From assembly GCF_001715195.1 (NCBI RefSeq), contig NZ_MDWE01000033.1, positions 1-57,010 on the forward strand: DNA of 57,010 nucleotides, written 5' to 3'. The notes under the pieces were generated by a model. The model was not told where the DNA came from, made no database searches, and saw only the letters and a list, made by a program, of their open reading frames with translations. Shown one piece after another: positions 41,243 through 50,408 of the stretch; position 1 is the stretch's first letter, and every line of letters begins with the position of its first letter. This DNA comes from Rhodohalobacter halophilus (GTDB lineage: Bacteria; Bacteroidota; Rhodothermia; Balneolales; Balneolaceae). The position numbers and the translations under genes are program-made.

Positions 41243-43600
41243 ATGAAATACCCGATACAAACCATTACATCATTTCTGATATTACTGATGGCCGGAATCC
41301 TGGTGCAGGACCTTCAGGCTCGGCAGAATGCCAATTTTGAGCTCGCCGAACGCTTTACCGCTGACAATATGCGAAACATGACCGGCTCTACATTTCTGCG
41401 TGCCAACTGGCTTGAGGATAAAGACCAGTTCTGGTACGAGTGGGAAAACAGTGAAGGCAAACGCTGGATGTTTGTAGATGCATCCCGCCAGAATATGCGT
41501 CCTCTGTTCGACCGCGACAATATGGCCGCTCAGCTATCCGAAGAGTTTAACCGAGGATTTGACGCTAAAAACCTCGACCTGAAAGGGTTTGATTACGATA
41601 CCGATCGCGAGCTTTTCACATTTCACGTAGACAGCATCGAGTTCAAATATCACATCGATCGAAATTTTCTGGAAAAAGGTGATTCGCTCGAAGCCGAAGA
41701 GCGTGAGCGGTGGGCCACCTACTCCCCCGACAGCACCTACATCGCTTTTGCAAGGGAGCATGATCTCTTTGTGATGAGAACTGATGATCCCGACAGCACG
41801 GAAATTCGCCTCACAGAAGATGGTGAGCGCTGGTACAGCTTTCAGGCCGATCATGGCGATACTACTTCTACAGAACGCCTGAGAGCCCGTGTTAACTGGT
41901 TTGAGGATTCGAAAAAACTCTATGTGAAACGGCAGGACTGGCGCGATGTGGATGAGCTTTGGGTCATCAACAATGTAAAATCCCGGCCCGAACTGGAGAC
42001 CTACAAATACAACATGCCCGGTGAAGACAACCACTACCAGGATGAAATTTTGGTCTTCGATATGGAATCGCAGGAACATGTTCGGCTTGACACCGACAAG
42101 TGGCCCGATCAGTCACTCGGCGGGGTCTATTTCAGCAATGGCGGAATCTACACCACAGACACATCATCAGACCACATGTACATTCTGCGAAGAAATCGTA
42201 CCTGGGATGAAGTGGACGTTGTAAAAGCAGATACGAATACAGGAGAAACTCAGGTTCTCTGGAGTGAAAAGAGTGAACCGTATTTCAATGTGATGAACTC
42301 TTACCTGGGTATCATCAACGATGGAGAAGAGTTTATTTGGCTGAGTGAACGCACCGGCTGGGGACAGCTCTACCGCTACGACAGCGAAGGAAATCTGCAA
42401 AACAGAATTACCGATGGCCATTTTATGGTGGCAAATGTGGCCGCCATTGATACAACAGGACAAACCATCTATTTCGAAGGATTTGGGAAAGAGGATGGCC
42501 GGAATCCATACCATGCACACTATTATAAAGTTGGTTTTGACGGATCCGGTCAGCAATTGATTACACCCGAAAATGCGAACCACAGCTTCAGCATTAGCGA
42601 TAGCCGGTCTTACTTCGTCCACAACGCTTCCCGGCCGGACATGCCGACCAAGGCAGTCCTGCGTGATAATCGCGGGCGTGAAGTCATGCAACTCGAAGAG
42701 GTGGATTTGACACGCATGGTTGAAGCCGGTTATACACTTCCCGAGCAATTTTCTGTGAAAGCAAAAGACGGTTACACCGATCTTTATGGCGTAATGTGGA
42801 AGCCGGCCGATTTCGATCCGGAAAAGAAATATCCGATCATTTCCTATGTCTATCCGGGGCCGCAGGTTGAACCTTACCCGCGCAGTTTCTCCGTTACCGG
42901 AACCGCTGCCCGCGCACACTCTCTGGCGCAGGTTGGGTTTGTGGTTGTAGCTATGGGGAACCGGGGCGGAAGTCCGTTGCGTGAAAAATGGTACCACAAT
43001 TACGGGTATGGAAATCTTCGCGACTACGCACTGGCCGACAACCGATACGGAATCGAACAGCTGGCGGGGCGTCACTCCTTCATCGACCAGAGCAGAGTTG
43101 GAATTTACGGTCACTCCGGAGGCGGATTCATGAGTACGGCTGCCCTGCTATCCTACCCCGATTTCTACAAAGTGGCTGTCTCATCAGCAGGCAACCACGA
43201 CAATAATATCTACAATATCTGGTGGAGTGAATTTCATCACGGTGTAGATGCCAAAACCGATTCGGTAACCATAGAAAATGGAAACGGTGAAGAGGTAAAG
43301 GAGGAGCGAACCACATTCTCATCCAGAATTCCATCCAACGCCGAGTTAGCTGATAACCTGCAAGGGCGGCTGCTTCTCGTTCACGGTGCCATGGATAACA
43401 ACGTGCACCCGGCACACACCTACAGAGTGGCTGAAGAGCTGCTCAAAGCCGGCAAACGGTTTGACATGATGATTTTTCCGGAAGCTCGTCACGGATTTGG
43501 TCGATACAGTGCATACTTCGAACGAATGCTCTGGGACTATTTTGCCGAGCATCTGCTCGACTATCGTCCGGAAGGTGTAGATTATAACCTGCCCGATTGA
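41243..43600 (+). CDS. S9-family prolyl peptidase (dipeptidyl-peptidase IV-like)
   Basis: A 785-aa exported serine peptidase. The signal peptide ends near LVQDLQARQ; I chose the ATG at 41243 rather than an upstream TTG because it begins the signal. The N-terminal propeller (about 40-520) has the DPP IV-type repeats SPDSTYIAFAREHDLFVM and LSERTGWGQLYRYDSEG. The hydrolase domain (about 530-785) has the nucleophile in GHSGGGFMS, Asp in HGAMDNNVHP and His in ARHGFGRY. It would release X-Pro dipeptides in the periplasm. A two-way terminator follows. Confidence 0.94.
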   Translation: MKYPIQTITSFLILLMAGILVQDLQARQNANFELAERFTADNMRNMTGSTFLRANWLEDKDQFWYEWENSEGKRWMFVDASRQNMRPLFDRDNMAAQLSEEFNRGFDAKNLDLKGFDYDTDRELFTFHVDSIEFKYHIDRNFLEKGDSLEAEERERWATYSPDSTYIAFAREHDLFVMRTDDPDSTEIRLTEDGERWYSFQADHGDTTSTERLRARVNWFEDSKKLYVKRQDWRDVDELWVINNVKSRPELETYKYNMPGEDNHYQDEILVFDMESQEHVRLDTDKWPDQSLGGVYFSNGGIYTTDTSSDHMYILRRNRTWDEVDVVKADTNTGETQVLWSEKSEPYFNVMNSYLGIINDGEEFIWLSERTGWGQLYRYDSEGNLQNRITDGHFMVANVAAIDTTGQTIYFEGFGKEDGRNPYHAHYYKVGFDGSGQQLITPENANHSFSISDSRSYFVHNASRPDMPTKAVLRDNRGREVMQLEEVDLTRMVEAGYTLPEQFSVKAKDGYTDLYGVMWKPADFDPEKKYPIISYVYPGPQVEPYPRSFSVTGTAARAHSLAQVGFVVVAMGNRGGSPLREKWYHNYGYGNLRDYALADNRYGIEQLAGRHSFIDQSRVGIYGHSGGGFMSTAALLSYPDFYKVAVSSAGNHDNNIYNIWWSEFHHGVDAKTDSVTIENGNGEEVKEERTTFSSRIPSNAELADNLQGRLLLVHGAMDNNVHPAHTYRVAEELLKAGKRFDMMIFPEARHGFGRYSAYFERMLWDYFAEHLLDYRPEGVDYNLPD

Positions 43601-43622
43601 TGAACCCAACCGGTATCCAAAC

Positions 43623-43660
43623 AAAAACGCCCCGACCTGAATAAGAGCCGGGGCGTTTTT
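43623..43660. terminator. Bidirectional terminator
   Basis: A perfect 12-bp stem, AAAAACGCCCCG/CGGGGCGTTTTT with a 14-nt loop. Its A/T ends serve both the S9 gene (plus) and the lipoprotein gene (minus) that converge here. Confidence 0.9.
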
Positions 43661-43680
43661 TATTTGAGGTCACAACCACA

Positions 43681-44160
43681 TTAGTCCATATTTCCATACG
43701 TGTAGTCAGCTTTATCTCCCGAGCTGAGGGTTCCCGATGTGTAGAGAACATCCACCTCTTCAAATTCTGACCAGCCGTCATTATCTCTGTAGGAAACACC
43801 GCTTAGAATTTCAAAATGTCCGCTTCCGCGAGTCACTTCAAATCCCACATAAACTCCCACAGCCACTTTTTCAGGTGATGAAGTATCAAACATCATCTCT
43901 GATCCGGCATTCACCTCAGCATAGCTGAAATATCCGGCATCATCCTCGCACTCATCCTCATAGCAAAAATAGACAACCGTGCTGCCACTGGTTTCAACTT
44001 CCATTTTGGAGTCACCTGTATTCACAATTCGAACCGCCAGGCCATTGGGTTCTTCTTCCGTTAGCTCTTCTTCAATCTCATCGGCTGAAGTACTGTCGCT
44101 GCAGGCTATTGCTAATGGGAGCATAGCCATAATGATGAGTAGTAGTTTTATTGATTTCAT
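43681..44160 (-). CDS. Hypothetical lipoprotein, 159 aa
   Basis: The signal peptide ends in a lipobox-like LPLAIACSDS, followed by an acidic linker (EIEEELTEEEPNG) and a beta-rich domain (AVRIVNTGDSKMEV) with two close cysteines (FCYEDECED) that may form a disulfide. I do not recognise the family. It converges on the S9 gene. Confidence 0.75.
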   Translation of the reverse strand: MKSIKLLLIIMAMLPLAIACSDSTSADEIEEELTEEEPNGLAVRIVNTGDSKMEVETSGSTVVYFCYEDECEDDAGYFSYAEVNAGSEMMFDTSSPEKVAVGVYVGFEVTRGSGHFEILSGVSYRDNDGWSEFEEVDVLYTSGTLSSGDKADYTYGNMD

Positions 44161-44469
44161 CTGTTTTGTCCTTTTTTCAGTTTTGATTCTTACCTACTTA
44201 GATTGCGCAGACCCCGGGAAAAAACTGTCAATTTCTTTTTCCTATGAACATTTTTCGTGCCGATAACTATTTTCCCTGTGTAAATTTACCGGCGCCAAAT
44301 TCAGCACTTCCCCTACTTATGGAAGATTAAATTTCCCTGATATGGAGAAGAACTACGTTAACAAGCTCTATCGTAATCATGTAATACATGCTCGATAATT
44401 CGAGCAAAATGGAACAGATCTCTCTATAAATTCAATTGTATATGTGCATCGAGTGAAGAAAAATTTTAA
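44161..44469. other. Gene-free stretch
   Basis: An AT-rich divergent gap between the lipoprotein gene and the broken reductase. It must hold both promoters. No repeat or RNA structure stands out. Confidence 0.5.
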
Positions 44470-45438
44470 ATGACTAGTGAAATGAAGAAATTGACCTTTA
44501 AAAACGGCGACAAGATTAACGCAATTTGACTGGGGACATGGAAATCCGATCCCGGCAAAGTGGGTAACGCTGTAAAAGCCGCTCTCAAAGTGGGTTATCG
44601 CCATATCGATTGTGCGGCAGTGTATGGAAATGAAAAAGAGGTTGGTACAGCACTTCAGGATAGCTTTTCAGAATATGGCATCAACCGGCAAAATGTTTGG
44701 ATCACTTCTAAATTGTGGAATACGGCACACAAACCCGAGGACGTGGTTCCTGCACTCAAGCAAACGCTATCTGATCTTCAATTGGACTACCTCGACCTTT
44801 ATTTGATTCACTGGCCCATCGCGTTCAAACCGGGCCTTCAGGGCTTTCCACAGAGTGATGATGACTATCTTTCTTTGGACGAAGTCCCCCTTCATGAGAC
44901 ATGGGAAGCCATGATTGAAGCAAAAGACCGGGGCTTGATTAAACATGCCGGGGTATCAAATTTCAGTATCAAAAAGCTGAAGGGTCTGAGCTCAAAAACC
45001 GACCGCGCACCGGAGATGAATCAGGTAGAACTACACCCTTATCTGCAGCAGGATGATATGTTAGACTACTGCAACAATAACGACATCCTGGTAACAGCCT
45101 ACTCTCCGCTTGGCAGCAGTGACCGCCCGGATGTATTAAAAGCAGATGATGAACCATCCCTGCTCGAAAATAATGTGATTCATGAAATTGCCGACAAACA
45201 TGGAGCTACTCCGGCTCAGGTACTTATAAAATGGGCCGTTGAAAGAGATACGATTGTAATCCCAAAATCAACCAACCCAGGCAGAATTGAGGAAAACCTG
45301 AAGAGCGCTGAACTGAACCTGGATGATGAGGATATGAGTAAGATTAAATCCCTGGATATTCCTTATCGCTATCTCGATGGGAAAGTATTTGAAACGAAGA
45401 GTGAAATGTATCGGGATATTTTTGATAAGAAAGGTTAA
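44470..45438 (+). pseudogene. Aldo/keto reductase interrupted by an in-frame TGA
   Basis: Translation from the ATG at 44470 gives MTSEMKKLTFKNGDKINAI, then TGA at 44527-44529, then LGTWKSDPGKVGNAV and a complete reductase. Family members read IGLGTW here, so one GGA (Gly) codon has become TGA. The rest is intact: Asp/Tyr in HIDCAAVYGNE, Lys in ITSKLWN, His in LIHWPI and the NADPH-site IPKSTNPGRIEEN. A GTG at 44560 could restart translation but would drop the first strand of the barrel. TGA ends other genes here (for example the S9 peptidase), so reassignment is unlikely. It is a recent pseudogene or a sequence error. Confidence 0.85.
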
Positions 45439-45862
45439 AAATCACTCTTTGTGATGGGATTTAATAATCAACTGTCCAAAATAATTGATGAAATTAATAG
45501 AAGATGATACCCCTGAATAATACCTGTTTCTTTTCTTGCAGATTGTCGCTGATTTAACCGTAAATTATCTGATGTAGTCAGTGAATCCATCTGCGTATAT
45601 CTGCGAGAATCAAAAAATTAGATCTAGATTTTCTTTCTACAAAAAAGCTAACCTCTTTAAACAGAAACAAATTTTTGGACAATTAAAGATTCATATATAA
45701 ATCCTGATCCGGAAATTAACCGGTTTACTGTTTTGTAGAGCAGTGAATTTAACTTTTCACTCTTTTTTAATTTAAGGATACTGAATAAAAGTTAGCGACG
45801 AACACACAAGTAAAGAAACGGTTGATCTACCTCAACTGTTAAAAAGTAAAAAATGAATAACT
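45439..45862. other. Gene-free stretch before msrB
   Basis: About 420 bp, AT-rich. It contains the phrase CATCTGCGTATATCTGCGAG, a degenerate repeat-like sequence, and GTAGAGCAGTGAATTTAAC upstream of msrB. No open frame of interest. Confidence 0.45.
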
Positions 45863-46321
45863 ATGAATTGGCAACAAATTGAAAAGTTTGTGCGAGAAGG
45901 AAACCCAGACCCTCCCCGCAGAATCGAGAGAACAGATCACGAGTGGAGAGAATTACTAACTAACGAGGAGTACCGCATTACCCGGCAACACGGCACGGAA
46001 CAACCGTTTTCAGGAGAATATTGTGAAGCTCACAAGCCGGGCCTTTACGCCTGTGTCTGTTGTGGAACAGAGCTTTTTGATTCAACTCAGAAATTTGAAT
46101 CCAGGTCCGGATGGCCCAGTTTCACGGAACCTGTAAAAGAGAATGTAGTTAGCTACAAAGAAGATCGATCACACGGTATGCATCGAATCGAAATCCTTTG
46201 CAATGTATGTGATGCCCACCTGGGCCACGTTTTTCCGGATGGACCCAAACCTACCGGCCTGCGTTTTTGTGTGAATTCTAAGTCATTGAAATTGGTCGAG
46301 TCTGCCAACGAAGCAGAATAA
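45863..46321 (+). CDS. msrB: Peptide-methionine (R)-S-oxide reductase MsrB
   Basis: A 152-aa protein. The catalytic Cys is in GLRFCVNSKSL. Two zinc C-x-x-C pairs are present (ACVCCGTEL and LCNVCDAHLGH), and so is the substrate loop ESRSGWPSF. It reduces methionine-R-sulfoxide in proteins. No signal peptide is present, so it is cytoplasmic. No MsrA adjoins. Confidence 0.96.
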   Translation: MNWQQIEKFVREGNPDPPRRIERTDHEWRELLTNEEYRITRQHGTEQPFSGEYCEAHKPGLYACVCCGTELFDSTQKFESRSGWPSFTEPVKENVVSYKEDRSHGMHRIEILCNVCDAHLGHVFPDGPKPTGLRFCVNSKSLKLVESANEAE

Positions 46322-46442
46322 GAAAAATGAATTTACTGAAACACGAAGCATTTTGATGCCTGAAATGATTTATAGCAAAGTCGCGTAGTTTTTCGGAGCG
46401 TCGCAATTTGTCGATTTTGCTCAATAATACCCTCTCTATGTA

Positions 46443-46922
46443 TCAATACTGTCCTCGATAATCGACGGACTCCAGTGAACCGTCAATGTTTGCATTGGTC
46501 TCTTTGCCCGGTACAATATCTGTATTTTGAGCAGAAACACAGCTCCATCCACTCTTCGTTTTGTGTGCAACAAAAATAAATAGGGTTTGCCGGTTTTGGG
46601 GACTTTGCCCGGCAACGTTACTCTGTCCGCTCAGCAGCATCCGGGCATGAACGACGGCCACCGATTCAGCCGGATACTTCACCTTCACTCTGCCAACTCT
46701 CAGATTTGAATCGTTAAAAATTACACGAAGTCCGTAATCATGAGCTGTTCGGATATCATCCCGGTTCTCCCACCAGATGCCAACCACGTTGATGAAGTCA
46801 GCATCCTGATCGAAAATCGCTGCGATTTTATCGGCATCCCGCTCATTCCATCCTTCTGCAAACCGGGTAGGGATTTCCTCGGGAGTAGTAATCGCAGAAT
46901 ACTTTGACAAATCTGTTTCCAT
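46443..46922 (-). CDS. SgcJ/EcaC-type NTF2-like protein
   Basis: A 159-aa protein with the NTF2-like cone fold: RFAEGWNERDADKIAAIFDQDADFINVVGIWW, then SVAVVHARMLL and QTLFIFVAHKTKSGWSCVSAQNTDIVPG. This is the SgcJ/EcaC oxidoreductase-like family of unknown activity. Its ATG shares one base with the TGA of the gamma-glutamyltransferase gene, so they are coupled. Confidence 0.85.
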   Translation of the reverse strand: METDLSKYSAITTPEEIPTRFAEGWNERDADKIAAIFDQDADFINVVGIWWENRDDIRTAHDYGLRVIFNDSNLRVGRVKVKYPAESVAVVHARMLLSGQSNVAGQSPQNRQTLFIFVAHKTKSGWSCVSAQNTDIVPGKETNANIDGSLESVDYRGQY

Positions 46923-48667
46923 CAGTAACCGACAGCCTGGCCATCCACGCGTGATTCAGACGCACCAATCCAAACTCCGTGTTCGTAATCTCTCATGATG
47001 CCCTGGTAGCGACCAAAAAAACTGTTTCCAACCTGTACGCGATGGCCTTGCGATCTGAGAGTACGAACCACATCAAACCCAAGTGCCGACTCCAGGCTCA
47101 ATTGACCTGGACCAGTTAATTTCTCACCTGCAGGGTCCGTTGGTTGAGTTGATCCGGAGTGAGACCATCTTGGGGCATCGCCTGCTTCCTGAATATTCAT
47201 CCCAAAATCGATGATGTTGGTCAGAATTGAGACGTGCCCGATGGGCTGGTAGCCTCCTCCCATATTTCCAAAGCTGAACAACGGCTTTCCGTCCTTCATC
47301 ACAAAGCCGGGAATGATGGTGTGAAACGGCCGCTTGCCGGGCTCATACACGTTAGGGTGTTCCGGATCGAGTGAGAAAAGCTCTCCCCTGTTTTGAAAAC
47401 TGAATCCGGTACCCGGTACCACAAAACCGGTACCCATCCCGCGGAAGTTACTTTGAATCAGAGAAACCATATTGCCGTGCTTGTCTGCGGTGGTGAGGTA
47501 GATGGTATCTCCATCCTCCATCACATCCACTCCTGAACTCAAATCGCGGGAGGCACGGTCACCTATTAGCTCTCTCCTCTCGGCTGCATACTCTTTGGAG
47601 AGCAGTATATCATACGGCACATCATGAAAATCCGGATCAGCATACTGTTTCGCGCGATCTTCGAACGCTAATTTCTTCGCCTCAACCAGCAGGTGCAGGG
47701 TTTCTGCGGTTCCAAAACCACTGGCTTCCAGATCAAACCCTTCCAGAATATTCAGCATCTGCAGCACGGCTGTACCCTGGTTGTTCCCGCCAATCTGGTA
47801 GACATCATATCCGCGATAGTTCGTAGAAACCGGGTCAACCCACTGTGATGTATGATTTGCAAAATCTTCATACCGCAGGTAGCCGTCATTCTCTTTCATC
47901 CACCTGTCGATTTTCTCTGCGATTTCACCTCTGTAAAAAGCGTCTCGCCCCTGTTCAGCCAATAAGCGAAATGTATTTCCCAGATCCGGGTTTTTAAAAA
48001 TCTCACCCTTTTCGGGTCCCCGACCGTCAATGGTAAAAGTCTCCTCAAAGGCACCCGGCTGGCTTTTCAAGAAGTTGGCACTGCGACGCCAGGCTGAAGA
48101 GATCGCTTCACTTACCGGAAATCCCTCTTCGGCGTAGTAGATGGGCTCGGCAAGAATGTCGCTCATAGAAGCAGATCCAAACCGTTCATGAAGTGTAAAC
48201 CATCCGTCAACGGCGCCGGGAACCGAAACGGAAAGCAGATCGTACGAAGGAATTCCATCCTCCCCTTTCTCCTCAAGAATCTCCATCAACCGATCATAAG
48301 AGAGACCCTGTGGCGACCGTCCGCTGGCATTCAGCGCATATAGCTGCCCACTCTCCTCATGCCAGATGATGGCAAACAGATCCCCACCAATTCCATTTCC
48401 TGTCGGCTCCATCAGGCCCATAGCCGCATTGGTTGCAATGGCGGCATCGATAGCATTTCCACCATTTTTAAGAACATCGAGGCCCACCTGTGCCGCCAAT
48501 GGCTGGCTGGCGGCAACCATTCCATTTTTAGCTATAACTTCTGACCGGGTAGCAAAATGATTGCCGGCCTCCCGGTCGCCCTGTGCTTGAGCCATGTCGT
48601 TCACCCCAATTCCAATCGTTAACATTAAAATGAGTATCGCTGAGAAACTTTTACTGAGTTTTTTCAT
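46922..48667 (-). CDS. ggt: Gamma-glutamyltransferase
   Basis: A 581-aa precursor with a signal peptide (about 1-28, ending MAQAQG). It begins its domain with NGMVAASQPLAAQVGLDVLKNGGNAIDAAIA. The chain should cut itself before the Thr in DTIYLTTADKHGNMVSL, which becomes the nucleophile. The small subunit has FSFGNMGGGYQPIGHVSI. It breaks glutathione or moves gamma-glutamyl groups in the periplasm. The coupled NTF2-like gene is downstream. Confidence 0.94.
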   Translation of the reverse strand: MKKLSKSFSAILILMLTIGIGVNDMAQAQGDREAGNHFATRSEVIAKNGMVAASQPLAAQVGLDVLKNGGNAIDAAIATNAAMGLMEPTGNGIGGDLFAIIWHEESGQLYALNASGRSPQGLSYDRLMEILEEKGEDGIPSYDLLSVSVPGAVDGWFTLHERFGSASMSDILAEPIYYAEEGFPVSEAISSAWRRSANFLKSQPGAFEETFTIDGRGPEKGEIFKNPDLGNTFRLLAEQGRDAFYRGEIAEKIDRWMKENDGYLRYEDFANHTSQWVDPVSTNYRGYDVYQIGGNNQGTAVLQMLNILEGFDLEASGFGTAETLHLLVEAKKLAFEDRAKQYADPDFHDVPYDILLSKEYAAERRELIGDRASRDLSSGVDVMEDGDTIYLTTADKHGNMVSLIQSNFRGMGTGFVVPGTGFSFQNRGELFSLDPEHPNVYEPGKRPFHTIIPGFVMKDGKPLFSFGNMGGGYQPIGHVSILTNIIDFGMNIQEAGDAPRWSHSGSTQPTDPAGEKLTGPGQLSLESALGFDVVRTLRSQGHRVQVGNSFFGRYQGIMRDYEHGVWIGASESRVDGQAVGY

Positions 48668-48875
48668 ATCAATTTCCGGTTATATCTTCGTTTTCATTTT
48701 ATTATACCATCGCATTGTGGTATTCACAAGTTTTAAGGCAGTTATCAAAGCTATCAAAAAGAAGATTTGAACGTTAGTTCATATAATTTGATTTGATTCT
48801 TTCTGTGAATGATCACAATTTGTGCTGATTTAAATGCTTTAGATCTTTTAGTGAATATCCAATCCATACATTTAC

Positions 48876-49253
48876 ATGATCCAGGACTATCTGAATTCAG
48901 TTGATAAATTTATCATCATTGGAGACCGCGTATTGGTAAAACCCCGTGAAATGGAAACCCACACCAAAAGCGGACTGGTTTTACCGGCAACCGTGAAGGA
49001 GAAAGAGGAGATCCAGAGCGGTTATATTATCAAAACCGGGCCGGGGTATCCTATTCCGTCGGCAGAAGCAGATGAACCCTGGAAAGCTGAAACCAACCCA
49101 ACAAAATATATGGGAATGCAGGCTCGTGAAGGTGATCTTGCAATTTTCCTGAAAAGTCAGGCTCATGAAATTGAATTTGAGAATGAAAAATTTCTCATCA
49201 TACCGCATGCCGCCATTTTGCTGCTAATCCGTGACGATCACGAATTGGAATAA
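48876..49253 (+). CDS. GroES-family (Cpn10-like) paralogue
   Basis: A 125-aa protein with the Cpn10 fold pattern: GDRVLVKPREMETHTKSGLVLP at the start and REGDLAIFLKSQAHEIEFENEKFLIIP at the end. It differs from true GroES (about 95 aa) in a long middle insert (GYPIPSAEADEPWKAETNPT) that replaces the roof loop, and no GroEL gene adjoins. It is probably not the main co-chaperonin. It leads a three-gene unit with an MBL protein and a zinc-binding protein. Confidence 0.85.
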   Translation: MIQDYLNSVDKFIIIGDRVLVKPREMETHTKSGLVLPATVKEKEEIQSGYIIKTGPGYPIPSAEADEPWKAETNPTKYMGMQAREGDLAIFLKSQAHEIEFENEKFLIIPHAAILLLIRDDHELE

Positions 49254-49263
49254 ATCATAGATC

Positions 49264-50163
49264 ATGAATAGAAAAACGTTTATACATCAATTAGGTTTAC
49301 TAACCGCCGGGACAGCTCTAACGCCAGCACTTTTTAAATGGATACAGCAAAACGGTCCATTTTACCCTATTCGGAATAATGTCGGTTATTTTACCGGTCG
49401 CGGCGGAACGATGGGCTGGCATATTTCCGATGAATCAATTGTTGTAATCGATTCTCAGTTTGAAAACTCAGCCGAAGATTTTCTATCCGGTATCTTCGAT
49501 ATTGCCTCCGGGGGACCTTCCAGGTATCTCTTCAATACACATCATCATGGAGATCACGTATCCGGAAACGGTGTTTTCCAATCTGATCACTTTGAAATAA
49601 TCGCGCATCATAATGTGCCTGATCTGCAGCGAGCCTCCGCCGGCCCTGAAAGCAAAGATTCTGTAATTGCAGCCGACCGAGTTTTTGACGATGAAATTAC
49701 CATCGAGTCCGGCGGCGAAACCGTTACAGCCAAACACTACGGCCCCGGCCATACCGGCGGAGATGCCGTTATCTGGTTCGAAAATGCGAATATCGTTCAT
49801 ATGGGAGATCTGGTCTTTAACCGTTGGTATCCGTTCATCGATAAAGATGGGGGTGCACTCATCGAAAACTGGATCACACTATTAGAAACCGTAGCTAAAG
49901 AAGCCGATCGTGACACAACATTCATTTTTGGCCACGGTAATCGGGATTTTGGTGTTACCGGCGATTCCGATGACGTTCTTTACATGAGAGATTATCTGAC
50001 CAAACTTTTAGAATTCACCCGTGCCGGTATTGACGACGGACAAAGTCTTGAAGAGATTTCATCCGTAAATCAATTTGAAGAGTTTGCGAATCATCAAAGT
50101 GCCGGTGCAAGACTTTCGTTACAGGCTAACATAGAAGCGGCATATGAAGAGCTCACAAAATAA
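49264..50163 (+). CDS. Exported MBL-fold metallo-hydrolase
   Basis: A 299-aa protein. The N-terminus NRKTFIHQLGLLTAGTALTP resembles a signal or a short Tat-like leader without the twin Arg. The metal site FNTHHHGDHVSGNG is complete (H-x-H-x-D-H), with GPGHTGGDAVIWF, HMGDLVF and FGHGNRD supplying the other ligands. It resembles SoxH/QRS-type zinc hydrolases. It starts 10 bp after the GroES-like gene and overlaps the next gene by 20 bp. Confidence 0.9.
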   Translation: MNRKTFIHQLGLLTAGTALTPALFKWIQQNGPFYPIRNNVGYFTGRGGTMGWHISDESIVVIDSQFENSAEDFLSGIFDIASGGPSRYLFNTHHHGDHVSGNGVFQSDHFEIIAHHNVPDLQRASAGPESKDSVIAADRVFDDEITIESGGETVTAKHYGPGHTGGDAVIWFENANIVHMGDLVFNRWYPFIDKDGGALIENWITLLETVAKEADRDTTFIFGHGNRDFGVTGDSDDVLYMRDYLTKLLEFTRAGIDDGQSLEEISSVNQFEEFANHQSAGARLSLQANIEAAYEELTK

Positions 50164-50335
50164 CGCCGTTCAAAAAAAATCCAATCTGCACACAAAACGC
50201 TGCCTCTATTGCGGCCAGCCGGAACAGCTGGTTTGGGTACACGGTCATGGCCAGTGTGCTCATTGCGGCACTAATGTTGAAGAGTGCTGCCGTGGTGAGA
50301 GCTGCTTCCCTCAAATCGATAACTCAAAGGCATAG
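50144..50335 (+). CDS. Small cysteine-rich zinc-binding protein, 63 aa
   Basis: It has RCLYCGQPEQLVW and CAHCGTNVEECCRGESC: seven cysteines in two C-x-x-C knuckles plus a C-C and a final C, with HGHG between. It is a compact zinc ribbon. It overlaps the MBL gene by 20 bp in another frame, so co-expression is likely. No family name is known to me. Confidence 0.75.
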   Translation: MKSSQNNAVQKKSNLHTKRCLYCGQPEQLVWVHGHGQCAHCGTNVEECCRGESCFPQIDNSKA

Positions 50336-50408
50336 AGTTAAGTAGAATCATTGAGCCCGATTCAATACATTGAGGTGAATGCACAACGCCTTAATCTCGA
50401 CTCTGACC

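Noticed and set aside
42167-43114. A 315-codon open frame opposite the S9 peptidase gene
   Set aside because: Antisense shadow of a gene with clear catalytic motifs; no domain of its own.
44527-44529. TGA read as selenocysteine or as Gly (alternative code)
   Set aside because: Relatives have Gly, not Cys, at this place, there is no selenocysteine-like stem just behind it, and TGA is used as a normal stop by other genes in the window (for example at 43598-43600).
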